Shown: piece after piece, positions 39,250 through 47,889 of the stretch
How positions within the stretch are numbered: position 1 is the stretch's first letter
Layout: the number at the start of each line of letters is the position of its first letter
NCBI GenBank assembly: GCA_017940895.1
Contig: JAGAXM010000018.1
Location: 1 to 64,000 of the forward strand
Source: Clostridiales bacterium
GTDB lineage: Bacteria; Bacillota; Clostridia; Saccharofermentanales; Saccharofermentanaceae
Length of the DNA: 64,000 nt
Direction of reading: 5' to 3'
The notes under the pieces: model-generated
The model's input: the letters and a program-made list of their open reading frames with translations, nothing else
The model's database searches: none
What the model was told of the DNA's origin: nothing
Made by a program: the position numbers and the translations under genes

Positions 39250-40389
39250 ATGAAGAAAAAAATCTTGATTACAATAATCATATTATTATGTGCGCTGATA
39301 GCCGTAGAGATTGCCGCTACAGCAAGCAGCAGGAACGTCGGAGTAGGTGAGGAAGATTCTGAATTTGCTCCCGAGATGCTTACCGAGACGACCGCTGAGA
39401 CGGCAAGCCTGCCGACCGAGACTCCCACGCCGACTCCCATACCCGAACCCGAGCCCGATACCACGGCTCCGTTCTTTATGAATATCAACAGGGATGCATG
39501 GGTCGCTGTGGGCAATGAGTTCAATATCAATGACTTCGTAAGTTATATCGATAATATCGACTCTGATGTCGAACTTGATATCAGCGGCTACGTTGATACT
39601 TCGGTAACCGGAACGTATCATCTGGATCTCACGATAACCGATGACGAGGGCAACAGCTGTTCCGATACGATGAACGTAACCGTATATCAGCCTTCGGACG
39701 ACGGTTCCGGCGGAGATTACACCGGCACGACGACCGAGAACGCGACTCCTTTTGCAGACTTCATGGCAGCTTATCAGGGCGACAGTGTCCACTACGGCAT
39801 CGATGTATCCAAGTGGCAGGGTGATATCAACTGGCAGAGCGTCGCTGATGCAGGATGCGAATTCGCATTCATAAGAGCGGGCTGGTCGAGTGCCGGAGAG
39901 TTCCACGAGGATGAATACTTTATTGCCAACATGGAAGGCGCTACCGCAGCGGGAATCCCGATAGGTATATATGTCTATACAACAGATAATACGGTCGAGG
40001 ATGTTACCGCGTTGGCCGATCTTATCTGCGATATGGCTGACGGATATAATGTGCAGCTTCCTATCGTATTCGACTGGGAGAACTTCTTCAGCGGATTCCA
40101 GAAGTATCACTTAAGTATTGCAGATATGAATGTGCTCTATCATGCGTTCGACGATCAGGTAAGGTCACGCGGATATTCTTCGATGCTCTACGGAAGCAAG
40201 TTTATATTCGAGATCATCTGGGATGACGATATCTTAAATGTCTGGCTTGCCCACTATACATCGCAGACAGACTATGCAGGCTTCTACCGCATCTGGCAGC
40301 AAAGCTGTACGGGAACGATTCCCGGCATCGATGCTTATGTCGATATGGACCTGTATTACGGCGATCTGCCGGGAGGTAATAATGGTTAA
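39250..40389 (+). CDS. Secreted GH25 lysozyme-like muramidase with Ig-like domain
   Basis: A 379-residue exported protein. Residues about 4-25 are a signal or anchor helix without a clear cleavage site. A Thr/Pro/Glu-rich stalk (PTETPTPTPIPEPEPD) follows, then an Ig-like DUF5011 domain (about 75-145, ending TYHLDLTITDDEGNS), then a GH25 domain from about 178. The catalytic region reads YGIDVSKWQGDINWQ and PIVFDWEN, with the Asp/Glu pair of the DWE motif. It should cut the beta-1,4 bond after N-acetylmuramic acid in peptidoglycan, acting at the cell surface. The 3' end overlaps the ABC ATPase gene by eight bases, linking wall cleavage with the exporter. Confidence 0.88.
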   Translation: MKKKILITIIILLCALIAVEIAATASSRNVGVGEEDSEFAPEMLTETTAETASLPTETPTPTPIPEPEPDTTAPFFMNINRDAWVAVGNEFNINDFVSYIDNIDSDVELDISGYVDTSVTGTYHLDLTITDDEGNSCSDTMNVTVYQPSDDGSGGDYTGTTTENATPFADFMAAYQGDSVHYGIDVSKWQGDINWQSVADAGCEFAFIRAGWSSAGEFHEDEYFIANMEGATAAGIPIGIYVYTTDNTVEDVTALADLICDMADGYNVQLPIVFDWENFFSGFQKYHLSIADMNVLYHAFDDQVRSRGYSSMLYGSKFIFEIIWDDDILNVWLAHYTSQTDYAGFYRIWQQSCTGTIPGIDAYVDMDLYYGDLPGGNNG

Positions 40390-41011
40390 GATAGAGAATG
40401 TATCCGTTAAGTATAAGAAGACTGTGCTTAAAGATGTGAATATTACAGCCGAGAAGGGTCAGTGTATAGGTCTTCTCGGACTTAACGGTTCGGGTAAGTC
40501 CACTTTGCTCTCTGCAATAGCAGGGATCAAGAAGCCCGCATCGGGCAAGATTACAACTGAAGGCAAGACCGGTTTTGTAACCCAGGAGAATGCCCTGATC
40601 GATGAGCTTACGGCTTATGACAATATCCTTATGTGGACTTCTTTGAAGAAGGATCAGATCATGAAGGCTCTGGCGGGCCCCGAGTTATCTATCCTTAAAG
40701 TAAGTGATTTCATTAATGTTAAAGTCCGCAATATGTCGGGCGGAATGAAGAAGAGACTTGCTCTTGCTTCCGTCATTATCACGGGTCCCGATATTCTTCT
40801 GATGGACGAGCCTCTCGCGGCTCTGGATATCCCTGCCAAGAGCGATATCATCAAGTTTATAGATGCCTATAAAGCCAAGGGCGGAATCATATTCATCGCG
40901 AGCCATGAAGCAGAGGTCTTCGATCACTGCGACAAGGTATATCACTTCAAGGACGGCAACTGTGTTCTTACCGATAAGAGCAGACCGGTAACCGAGATAA
41001 TCAATGGTTAA
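40382..41011 (+). CDS. ABC transporter ATPase
   Basis: The ATG at 40382 behind GGGAGG gives 209 residues. All ATPase motifs are present: Walker A GLNGSGKST, Q-loop VTQENA, signature MSGGMKKRLALA, Walker B ILLMDEP and the switch ASHEAEV. It is a small single-domain ATPase for the two ABC-2 permease genes that follow with overlaps of eight and four bases. Cargo is unknown; the coupling to a lysozyme gene suggests a cell-envelope role. Confidence 0.9.
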   Translation: MVKIENVSVKYKKTVLKDVNITAEKGQCIGLLGLNGSGKSTLLSAIAGIKKPASGKITTEGKTGFVTQENALIDELTAYDNILMWTSLKKDQIMKALAGPELSILKVSDFINVKVRNMSGGMKKRLALASVIITGPDILLMDEPLAALDIPAKSDIIKFIDAYKAKGGIIFIASHEAEVFDHCDKVYHFKDGNCVLTDKSRPVTEIING

Positions 41012-42089
41012 AGTAGCATTAAAAAGAATTATCAAGTTCATGCCTTATGTCGCAGCGTATTTTATCGCGCTGGGACTGGCTGCGCTTGCTTTCGCTTTCT
41101 TCGGGGAGAATGTGCTGTTCAAGGACGGCGCATACTCGATGGTAAAGGTCGCATGCTACATTCCTCAGGACAATGCCCTTAATGCTACCGGATTCTCGCT
41201 GATCGCCAACATGAACAGTATCGAGAATACGATAAGCTTTGTTGATTACGATTCCCCCGAAGAAGTAAGGGAAGCCGTGGATGAGGAAGAGGTAGTCGCG
41301 GGTCTTATAATTCCTGAAGGTTTTGCGTCCGGCATTTTCTCCGGATCCAACCCCGAGCTTGAAGTCGTATTCAAGTCAGCCGAGACCTTTGACGAGCAGG
41401 TGGTAAAAGATATCATGCTCGTTCTCGCGAATGACCTCGGTGTAGGCCAGGCCTGCACACAGGCGGTTTATTCGTACTGCGATCAGGCGGGGCTGTCTTA
41501 CGATGATACGACTGATATAGCCGACCGGGTAAGAACGGAGGAATTGGGGTACGCACTCGACAGACTTAATATCTTCCGCTACGACACCGTCGATTCTATA
41601 TCCGCATATACGCTGACACAGAAGATCGCGGGTGCGGCTCTGGTCTATGTATTCTTACTGTCGGTATTCGTATTTGCATATTTCTGCAAGGGTTCGAATC
41701 CCGCTTTCATCGCAAGAGCGAAGCTGTCGGGCATCCATCCTGCGGTCTTCTTTATCACGGAAACGCTGTCGGTTACGGTCATGATGTATATCGCATTCGC
41801 GGTTATCGTCATAGGTCTTCAGTTTACCAAGATCGGTATCTCGCTTATGGCGCTTGTGCGCATGCTGCCGATCATCGCGATCATCGCATTCATCGTAACG
41901 GGCGTAAGTTATCTGTTCAGATCTCCCGTGTCTGCGGCATATATTTCTTTCGCAGCGTTTACGGTGCTGATGTATCTTGCGGGAGGCCTCCTTCCGATAG
42001 AATTCCTGCCGAGGTTCCTGCAGGAAGGAGCGGTATATAATCCGCTCAAGTATCTTATAGACTTTGCAGTGGAGGCGATGTTCGCATGA
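41004..42089 (+). CDS. ABC-2 type permease subunit
   Basis: A 361-residue membrane protein of the ABC-2/YhgE-like exporter type: one N-terminal helix (about 12-34), a large extracellular domain (about 40-205) with GLIIPEGFASGIFSGSNPEL typical of this group, then five C-terminal helices (about 210-355). It starts inside the ATPase gene and ends with an ATGA overlap to the next permease gene. It pairs with the next protein to form the pore. The start has no strong ribosome site, so translation is probably coupled. Confidence 0.85.
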   Translation: MVKVALKRIIKFMPYVAAYFIALGLAALAFAFFGENVLFKDGAYSMVKVACYIPQDNALNATGFSLIANMNSIENTISFVDYDSPEEVREAVDEEEVVAGLIIPEGFASGIFSGSNPELEVVFKSAETFDEQVVKDIMLVLANDLGVGQACTQAVYSYCDQAGLSYDDTTDIADRVRTEELGYALDRLNIFRYDTVDSISAYTLTQKIAGAALVYVFLLSVFVFAYFCKGSNPAFIARAKLSGIHPAVFFITETLSVTVMMYIAFAVIVIGLQFTKIGISLMALVRMLPIIAIIAFIVTGVSYLFRSPVSAAYISFAAFTVLMYLAGGLLPIEFLPRFLQEGAVYNPLKYLIDFAVEAMFA

Positions 42090-43126
42090 GATTATTCTTC
42101 AACCGCCTTTACTTATCTTCCAAGAGAAGCTTCATGAATCCGTACATCTACGGCATGGCTTTCATCCTGATCGCACTTGCCGTCGTATCGGTGGCGATGC
42201 CTTCGCACAAATCTTCGGCATATATCCCTGTCGCCGTGCTTAATCTCGACGATAATGAGGATACCGAGGAGGCTGTAGAAGAGCTGTGTGAGATGGGTTC
42301 CATCTTCGATTTCTATGAGGTCGACAGCGAGGCTCAGATGTATTCGGATCTTGCGACAGGCAAGGCCAATACCGGATTCATCCTTCCCGAAGATCTGATG
42401 GATAAGAGCGGACAGATGCGTCATATGCCGGAGATCACGGTCATAACGACACCGTCTTCGACTCTGCCTTTCATGTCCTCCGAAGAGATCTTCATGAAGC
42501 TGTTCCCGAGATTTGCTCTGAGGGTTATGCAGCGTACTATCGACAGCACTGGAGTCGTAATGCCTTCGGATTATATTCACGGCTTAAGTGAAGTCTTCGA
42601 TATGTATCTTGAGGGCAACTCCATCTACAGACTCGAGAGCCTTGAAAGTATCGAATACAACGAGATAACCACATCCCAGAAGATCGCGATCCCGGTCTAT
42701 AAGTTCGCGGGTTTCTTCCTGTGGATGGCGGCTTTGCTCGGCGCACTGTCGTACCTTAACGACTGCGACAATAAGCTCTATATGCGCATGAGCAAGGGAG
42801 GAAGATTCTTCATGGGCCTGATACTTCCCGCGGCGCACGTGATCCCGGTTGTCGTGATATCGCTTATAAGCTTCATTATATGCGGAGCGGAGTTCTCGGT
42901 TGTCCATGTACTCGTGTACAGTATCGTGTCGATCCTGCTCGCGTTCCTGATTGCTTCTGTAGTGGCGGCGCTTCCCATGCATGCCAGAAGAAGCAGCATT
43001 TTCGCTGCTGTACTGCCGACGTATCTGATACTGTCGTTCCTTTTCGGCGGGGTGCTCATGAACCTGTCCGTGTACAGTCCTGTATTAAGGACCGTGTCCA
43101 TGCTTTTCCCTCCTTATTTCTTTTAA
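42086..43126 (+). CDS. ABC-2 type permease subunit, second
   Basis: A 346-residue protein with the same topology as its neighbour: one N-terminal helix (YIYGMAFILIALAVVSVAM), an outer domain (about 42-200, with TGFILPEDLMDKSGQ), and five C-terminal helices starting near residue 207. Sequence identity to the first permease is low by eye, but the paired motifs TGFILPEDL and AGLIIPEGF show common origin. It is the last gene of the operon. The C-terminus is short (LFPPYFF), about a helix end. Confidence 0.83.
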   Translation: MRLFFNRLYLSSKRSFMNPYIYGMAFILIALAVVSVAMPSHKSSAYIPVAVLNLDDNEDTEEAVEELCEMGSIFDFYEVDSEAQMYSDLATGKANTGFILPEDLMDKSGQMRHMPEITVITTPSSTLPFMSSEEIFMKLFPRFALRVMQRTIDSTGVVMPSDYIHGLSEVFDMYLEGNSIYRLESLESIEYNEITTSQKIAIPVYKFAGFFLWMAALLGALSYLNDCDNKLYMRMSKGGRFFMGLILPAAHVIPVVVISLISFIICGAEFSVVHVLVYSIVSILLAFLIASVVAALPMHARRSSIFAAVLPTYLILSFLFGGVLMNLSVYSPVLRTVSMLFPPYFF

Positions 43127-43202
43127 AAGCAATTGAACTACATATGCTTTAAGTGATAAACTTTAATGAGTTTATGCCTTTGAGCAGGAGGTTCCGTCAG
43201 TT

Positions 43203-44090
43203 ATGTATCTGATTAAGAAGAAGAAGGTGCTGTGCCCCTCGATCTTCCTTATGGATGTCGAGGCTCCTCGTGTAGCGCAGTACTGTGAGCCCGGACAGTT
43301 TTTGATCGTCAGGATAGATGAGAACGGTGAGAGAATCCCTCTTACCATCTGTGATTATGACCGCGAGGCGGGTACGATCACGATCGTAGTTCAGACGATC
43401 GGTGCTTCCACAAAGAGAATGATGGACCTCGAAGAAGGTCAGGGATTCCACGATGTTGTTGGACCTCTGGGTAAGCCTTCTGAACTCATAACAGACGATA
43501 TCGAAGAGGTTAAGAACAAGAAGATCCTCTTCGTCGCAGGCGGTCTCGGTACCGCTCCCGTATATCCCCAGGTTAAGTGGCTCCACGAGCACGGTATCGA
43601 TGCTGATGTTATCGTAGGTGCCAAGACCAAGGAGCTCGTTATCCTCGAGGATGAGATGAGCAAGGTAGCGGGCAATCTCTATATCACGACAGATGACGGT
43701 TCTTACGGCCGCTCGGGTATGGTTACCAAGGTTATCGAAGATCTTGTTGCAGAAGGCAAGAAGTATGATCTGTGTGTCGCTATCGGACCTATGATCATGA
43801 TGAAGTTCTGCGTGCTTACCACGAAGAAGTTCGATATTCCTACTATAGTCTCAATGAACCCGATCATGGTCGACGGTACCGGTATGTGCGGTGCCTGCAG
43901 ACTGACAGTCGGCGACGAGGTCAAGTTCGCATGTATCGACGGACCCGAGTTCGACGGTTACAAGGTTAACTTCGATGAGGCTATGGGAAGAATGAGACTT
44001 TATAAGACGCAGGAGGGCGAGGCTCTTCTGGCTCTTGAAGAAGGAAAGACGCATCACGGCGGATGCGGTAACTGCGGAGGTGACAAGTAA
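43203..44090 (+). CDS. nfnA: NfnA, FAD/2Fe-2S subunit of NADH-dependent ferredoxin:NADP oxidoreductase
   Basis: A 295-residue FNR-type protein with ribosome site AGGAGG. Residues about 1-95 bind FAD (RIPLTICDYDREAGTI), about 100-215 bind NAD (FVAGGLGTAPVYPQ), and about 220-262 hold the [2Fe-2S] site (GTGMCGACRLTVGDE, then FACIDGPEFDG). The C-terminus adds a CGNC motif. Together with NfnB it couples NADH and reduced ferredoxin oxidation to NADPH formation by flavin-based bifurcation. Dihydroorotate dehydrogenase subunit PyrK is a relative, but the overlapping NfnB partner decides the call. Confidence 0.9.
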   Translation: MYLIKKKKVLCPSIFLMDVEAPRVAQYCEPGQFLIVRIDENGERIPLTICDYDREAGTITIVVQTIGASTKRMMDLEEGQGFHDVVGPLGKPSELITDDIEEVKNKKILFVAGGLGTAPVYPQVKWLHEHGIDADVIVGAKTKELVILEDEMSKVAGNLYITTDDGSYGRSGMVTKVIEDLVAEGKKYDLCVAIGPMIMMKFCVLTTKKFDIPTIVSMNPIMVDGTGMCGACRLTVGDEVKFACIDGPEFDGYKVNFDEAMGRMRLYKTQEGEALLALEEGKTHHGGCGNCGGDK

Positions 44091-45484
44091 TGGCTGATGC
44101 AAACGGATTTGTAAGAGTACCGATCAGTGAGCAGGAGCCTCTTGTCAGAGCTAAGAACTTTGACGAGGTCTGCCTCGGTTACACAGAGGAAGAAGCAGTC
44201 GTAGAGGCTGCAAGATGCCTTAACTGCAAGAACCCCAGATGCGTAAGCGGATGTCCTGTTAATATCAATATCCCGGGATTCGTAACTGCTCTTAAGGAAA
44301 AGGACTTCAAGAAGTCCTATGAGATACTGACAGAATCCTCATCTTTGCCTGCTGTATGCGGACGTGTATGTCCCCAGGAGACACAGTGCGAGGCTCAGTG
44401 TATCAGAGGTATCAAGGGCGATGCCGTATCCATCGGTAAGCTCGAGAGATATGTCGCTGACCGTGCTAGGGAAGAGGGTACAAGAATGAAGGTATCCGCT
44501 CCTTCGAACGGACATAAGGTAGCTGTAGTAGGTTCAGGTCCTGCAGGTCTTACCTGTGCAGGCGACCTCGCCAAGTTAGGTTATGAAGTTACGATCTTTG
44601 AAGCACTGCACGAGGCAGGCGGAGTTCTTACTTACGGTATCCCCGAGTTCCGTCTCCCCAAAGAGAAGGTAGTTGCTCCAGAAGTAGAGAACGTTAAGGC
44701 TCTCGGAGTTAAGATCGAGACCAACGTAGTTATCGGCAAGTCTGTTACTATCGACGAGCTTATGGAGAACGAAGGCTTCGAGGCAGTATTCATCGGTTCC
44801 GGTGCAGGACTTCCGATGTTCATGAAGATCCCCGGCGAGAATGCAAAGGGCGTATTCTCCGCTAATGAGTACCTCACACGTAACAACCTCATGAAGGCTT
44901 TCAAGTCTGATTCCGATACACCTATCTTCAGACCTTCCAAGGTCGCAGTAGTAGGCGGCGGTAACGTAGCTATGGATGCTGCAAGAACGGCTTTAAGACT
45001 CGGTGCTGAAGTATCTATCGTTTACAGAAGATCTGAAGCTGAACTCCCTGCAAGAGCTGAAGAGGTAGAGCATGCTAAGGAGGAGGGTATCAAGTTCGAA
45101 CTTCTTACGAATCCTGTCGAGATCTTAACTGATGACGACAACAATGTAACAGGTATGAAGTGCGTAAGAATGGAACTCGGTGAGCCCGATGCTTCCGGCA
45201 GAAGAAGACCTGTTGCTATCGAAGGCTCTGAGTTCGATCTTCCTACAGATGCAGTAATTATGGCTTTAGGTACTTCACCTAACCCTCTGATCGCATCCAC
45301 TACCAAGGGCCTTGAGACAAACAAGTGGAAGTGTATCGTTGCTGACGAAGAATTCGGTAAGACATCCAAGGAAGGTGTCTTCGCGGGCGGTGACGCTGTT
45401 ACCGGTGCCGCTACCGTTATTCTCGCTATGGGTGCAGGTAAGGCTGCAGCCAAGGGAATCGATGAGTACATAAAGTCTAAGTGA
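44090..45484 (+). CDS. nfnB: NfnB, NADPH-binding bifurcating subunit (GltD-like)
   Basis: A 464-residue protein whose start overlaps the nfnA stop by one base. Residues about 40-115 hold two [4Fe-4S] clusters (CLNCKNPRCVSGCPV, CGRVCPQETQCEAQC). FAD binds at VVGSGPAGLTCAGDL and NADPH at VVGGGNVAMDAARTA; the C-terminus has FAGGDAVTGAATVILAMGAG. Length and cysteine layout match NfnB of Clostridium and Thermotoga. Both flavin-bound subunits are present, so the complex is complete. It supplies NADPH for biosynthesis in a fermenting cell. It is a paralogue of the flavoprotein next to hydA. Confidence 0.9.
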   Translation: MADANGFVRVPISEQEPLVRAKNFDEVCLGYTEEEAVVEAARCLNCKNPRCVSGCPVNINIPGFVTALKEKDFKKSYEILTESSSLPAVCGRVCPQETQCEAQCIRGIKGDAVSIGKLERYVADRAREEGTRMKVSAPSNGHKVAVVGSGPAGLTCAGDLAKLGYEVTIFEALHEAGGVLTYGIPEFRLPKEKVVAPEVENVKALGVKIETNVVIGKSVTIDELMENEGFEAVFIGSGAGLPMFMKIPGENAKGVFSANEYLTRNNLMKAFKSDSDTPIFRPSKVAVVGGGNVAMDAARTALRLGAEVSIVYRRSEAELPARAEEVEHAKEEGIKFELLTNPVEILTDDDNNVTGMKCVRMELGEPDASGRRRPVAIEGSEFDLPTDAVIMALGTSPNPLIASTTKGLETNKWKCIVADEEFGKTSKEGVFAGGDAVTGAATVILAMGAGKAAAKGIDEYIKSK

Positions 45485-47091
45485 GAGCCTATCTTTACAG
45501 ACTTCTCATAACTGTTAAACGCAGACCTATTGCCGACATCCTTGCTGTTGTCGGCATTTTTTCTGCCATAATTACCGTCGCGAAGCTCGATTCGATCACG
45601 ATCAACCTGATTCCTCGTGAGCAGGAGACCATACTCGGCATAATGTCGCTGATGCTTTTGCTGTGCTTTGACTATGCATTTGTTACGGGCTTTAGAAGCG
45701 GCGTTCTCGGGTATCATCCTGCGGATATGACATTCCAGTTCGCGGCGCCTTTTACGCGTGTCTTTAATCTGTTCGTGTCGTTTCCGTACGGTGTCGGAAG
45801 CCTTGTCGTTTTTGTCTGGCTGCTGTGCGTGAACTCACCGATATTAAAGTGGTGGATAGGCTTCACGACAGCCGATATGACCGCATTCGTGATCGAGGCT
45901 TTCTTTATCATGTCGGTGACGTTTATGCTGACTTCTTTTATCAGCGGAAGGTTCGCAGATAAGATCATGCCTAAGGTTATAGCAGTCGTCGCATTGCTTC
46001 TTGCCAATGCCGTGTTTATCGTTGCCGCTATTGTTAAATTGATCGGAAGATTCGGTTCGTTCGAAGCGGTTCGTGAGCAGAGTCTGGTTGTTACTTTATC
46101 GTATGCCGGCAATCTTTTGTGGTCCGATGCTTTCCCTGTCGCAGGGTGGGTAGGACTTATATATAAAGGCATCTTAAGAGGAACTTATACCGGGTTTCCT
46201 GTGGTGATCGCATTGTACGCGGCGCTGTGGGTGCTGGTCGTGATCCTTTACCGCAGGGGTAAGTTCGATTTCTATGAGACGGCAGTGCTTAATACCGGAA
46301 GGATACTCGAGATAGTCGAGGCGAGTAAGGCCGGAGTCGAAGCAGTCAATACGGGTATCTCCAGAACCGCAGTCGTAGGAAAGGAAATCTACAAAAGAGG
46401 CTGGGGTTCATCCGCATTCTTCCACATGCATCTGTTCGAGAATCTTCGAACGAGTAAGTTGTTCTTTATCAACAAGGTAGCGCTTATATACAGAGTGTTC
46501 GCGCTTATCGTTCTGCTTATTACCGACAGCCTGATGCCCGAGGATCTCGATGTGCTCGTAATCATTGTCGGAATGACCACCATGATGGTGCTTAACGCGA
46601 TAGTCTTCGGAGGCGGCAAGACCGTAATGGAGTTCGGGCGTCCGTATTTCTTCATGGTGCCCGAGAAGACGATCAGCAAACTTGCGATGTGTATCCTGGC
46701 GGATCTGCCCGAGATGGTTTTCGACGCGGTTGTGTGTACTCTTCTTATCAAGCTCGTGGCGTGGAACGACTTTACGCTGCTTCCGATGTTGGCTCTCGTG
46801 ATAATGATGACGGCGTTCGATCTTCTGTCGCAGACCGTCGGCATCGTGTGTGTGAAGGTGCTCAGGCAGTTCGGCAAGTTCCCGATGATGTTCGCGCGCT
46901 ACGTGCTGATCCTCGCGCTTCTTATCATCGGCATGGTTCCGGCGGATCTCGTGACGAACGGGCTCACGCCTTATATCGCGGATTCGCTGTCGCAGGTGCT
47001 CGCGGTCATGATCGGCATGCTCGCGATAACGTATCTTATTATGTGGGGCATCATCATCGCGGCGACGCGCAGGCTGTTTACCGAGTCGTAA
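45481..47091 (+). CDS. Putative ABC exporter membrane protein, 536 residues
   Basis: It starts with GTG in a GTGA overlap with the nfnB stop. About twelve membrane helices are visible. It belongs to the uncharacterised 'putative ABC exporter' membrane family known in Clostridia, and it shares length, N-terminal pattern (MRAYLYRLL...) and FTRVFNLF segment with the gene at 47890, so the two are paralogues. A middle cytosolic loop (about 260-300) is charged. The paired ATPase gene lies 91 bases downstream. Coupling to nfnB is by overlap only and may be accidental. Confidence 0.75.
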   Translation: MRAYLYRLLITVKRRPIADILAVVGIFSAIITVAKLDSITINLIPREQETILGIMSLMLLLCFDYAFVTGFRSGVLGYHPADMTFQFAAPFTRVFNLFVSFPYGVGSLVVFVWLLCVNSPILKWWIGFTTADMTAFVIEAFFIMSVTFMLTSFISGRFADKIMPKVIAVVALLLANAVFIVAAIVKLIGRFGSFEAVREQSLVVTLSYAGNLLWSDAFPVAGWVGLIYKGILRGTYTGFPVVIALYAALWVLVVILYRRGKFDFYETAVLNTGRILEIVEASKAGVEAVNTGISRTAVVGKEIYKRGWGSSAFFHMHLFENLRTSKLFFINKVALIYRVFALIVLLITDSLMPEDLDVLVIIVGMTTMMVLNAIVFGGGKTVMEFGRPYFFMVPEKTISKLAMCILADLPEMVFDAVVCTLLIKLVAWNDFTLLPMLALVIMMTAFDLLSQTVGIVCVKVLRQFGKFPMMFARYVLILALLIIGMVPADLVTNGLTPYIADSLSQVLAVMIGMLAITYLIMWGIIIAATRRLFTES

Positions 47092-47181
47092 GAGCACATC
47101 TTAAAGAAGTCTTAAAGTTTACACAATCTATTTATACGCTGACATTGATAGAATAGTGTGACTGATTAAGGGAGGCAAACT

Positions 47182-47880
47182 ATGCTTACAGTAAATGGAG
47201 TTACAAAGAAGTACAAGAAGTTCGTTGCCAATGACAATTTGAGCTTCACTATCAATGACGGCGAAGTCGGTATCCTGCTCGGACCCAACGGCGCGGGTAA
47301 GTCGACTATCATCAAGTCCATCGCAGGACTTCTCAAGTACACGGGTACGATCGAGATCGACGGATTCGACACACACTCACTCGAGGCGAAAAGAAAACTC
47401 GGTTATATCCCCGAGATCCCCGCACTCTATGACACACTTACGGTTGATGAGCATCTCGAGTTCATCAGACGTGCATATAAGGTTGAGGATGTATCTGTTA
47501 AGGACAGACTCCTCGACAGATTCGAACTTACGGATAAGAAAAAGAAGATGGGTAAGGAATTGTCCAAGGGTATGCAGCAGAAGGTATCTATCTGCTGTGC
47601 ACTTATGCACGATCCTTCAGTCGTTATCTTCGACGAGCCCATGGTAGGTCTTGATCCTCATGCGATCAAGGAGTTGAAGAACGTATTCCAGGAGCTTCGC
47701 GATGCAGGCAAGACTGTCCTCATCTCGACACATATGATCGATACGATCGAGGATTACTGGGATGTAGTTCATATCATGATGAACGGTAAGATCGCAGCTA
47801 CAAAGCATAATGTTCCCGGCACTTCCGATGACAAGAGCCTTGAAGAGCTTTTCTTCGAGATCACCGAAGGCAAGGCTTAA
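47182..47880 (+). CDS. ABC transporter ATPase
   Basis: A 232-residue ATPase with ribosome site GGGAGGC. Motifs: Walker A GPNGAGKST, Q-loop YIPEIPALYD, signature LSKGMQQKVSI (Ser-Lys-Gly in place of Ser-Gly-Gly, common in exporters of this type), Walker B VVIFDEPMVGLD and switch STHMIDT. The DrrA/NatA-like sequence indicates export. It is flanked on both sides by 536-residue paralogous membrane proteins and probably drives both or a heterodimer. Confidence 0.9.
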   Translation: MLTVNGVTKKYKKFVANDNLSFTINDGEVGILLGPNGAGKSTIIKSIAGLLKYTGTIEIDGFDTHSLEAKRKLGYIPEIPALYDTLTVDEHLEFIRRAYKVEDVSVKDRLLDRFELTDKKKKMGKELSKGMQQKVSICCALMHDPSVVIFDEPMVGLDPHAIKELKNVFQELRDAGKTVLISTHMIDTIEDYWDVVHIMMNGKIAATKHNVPGTSDDKSLEELFFEITEGKA

Positions 47881-47889
47881 GGGGGCAGT

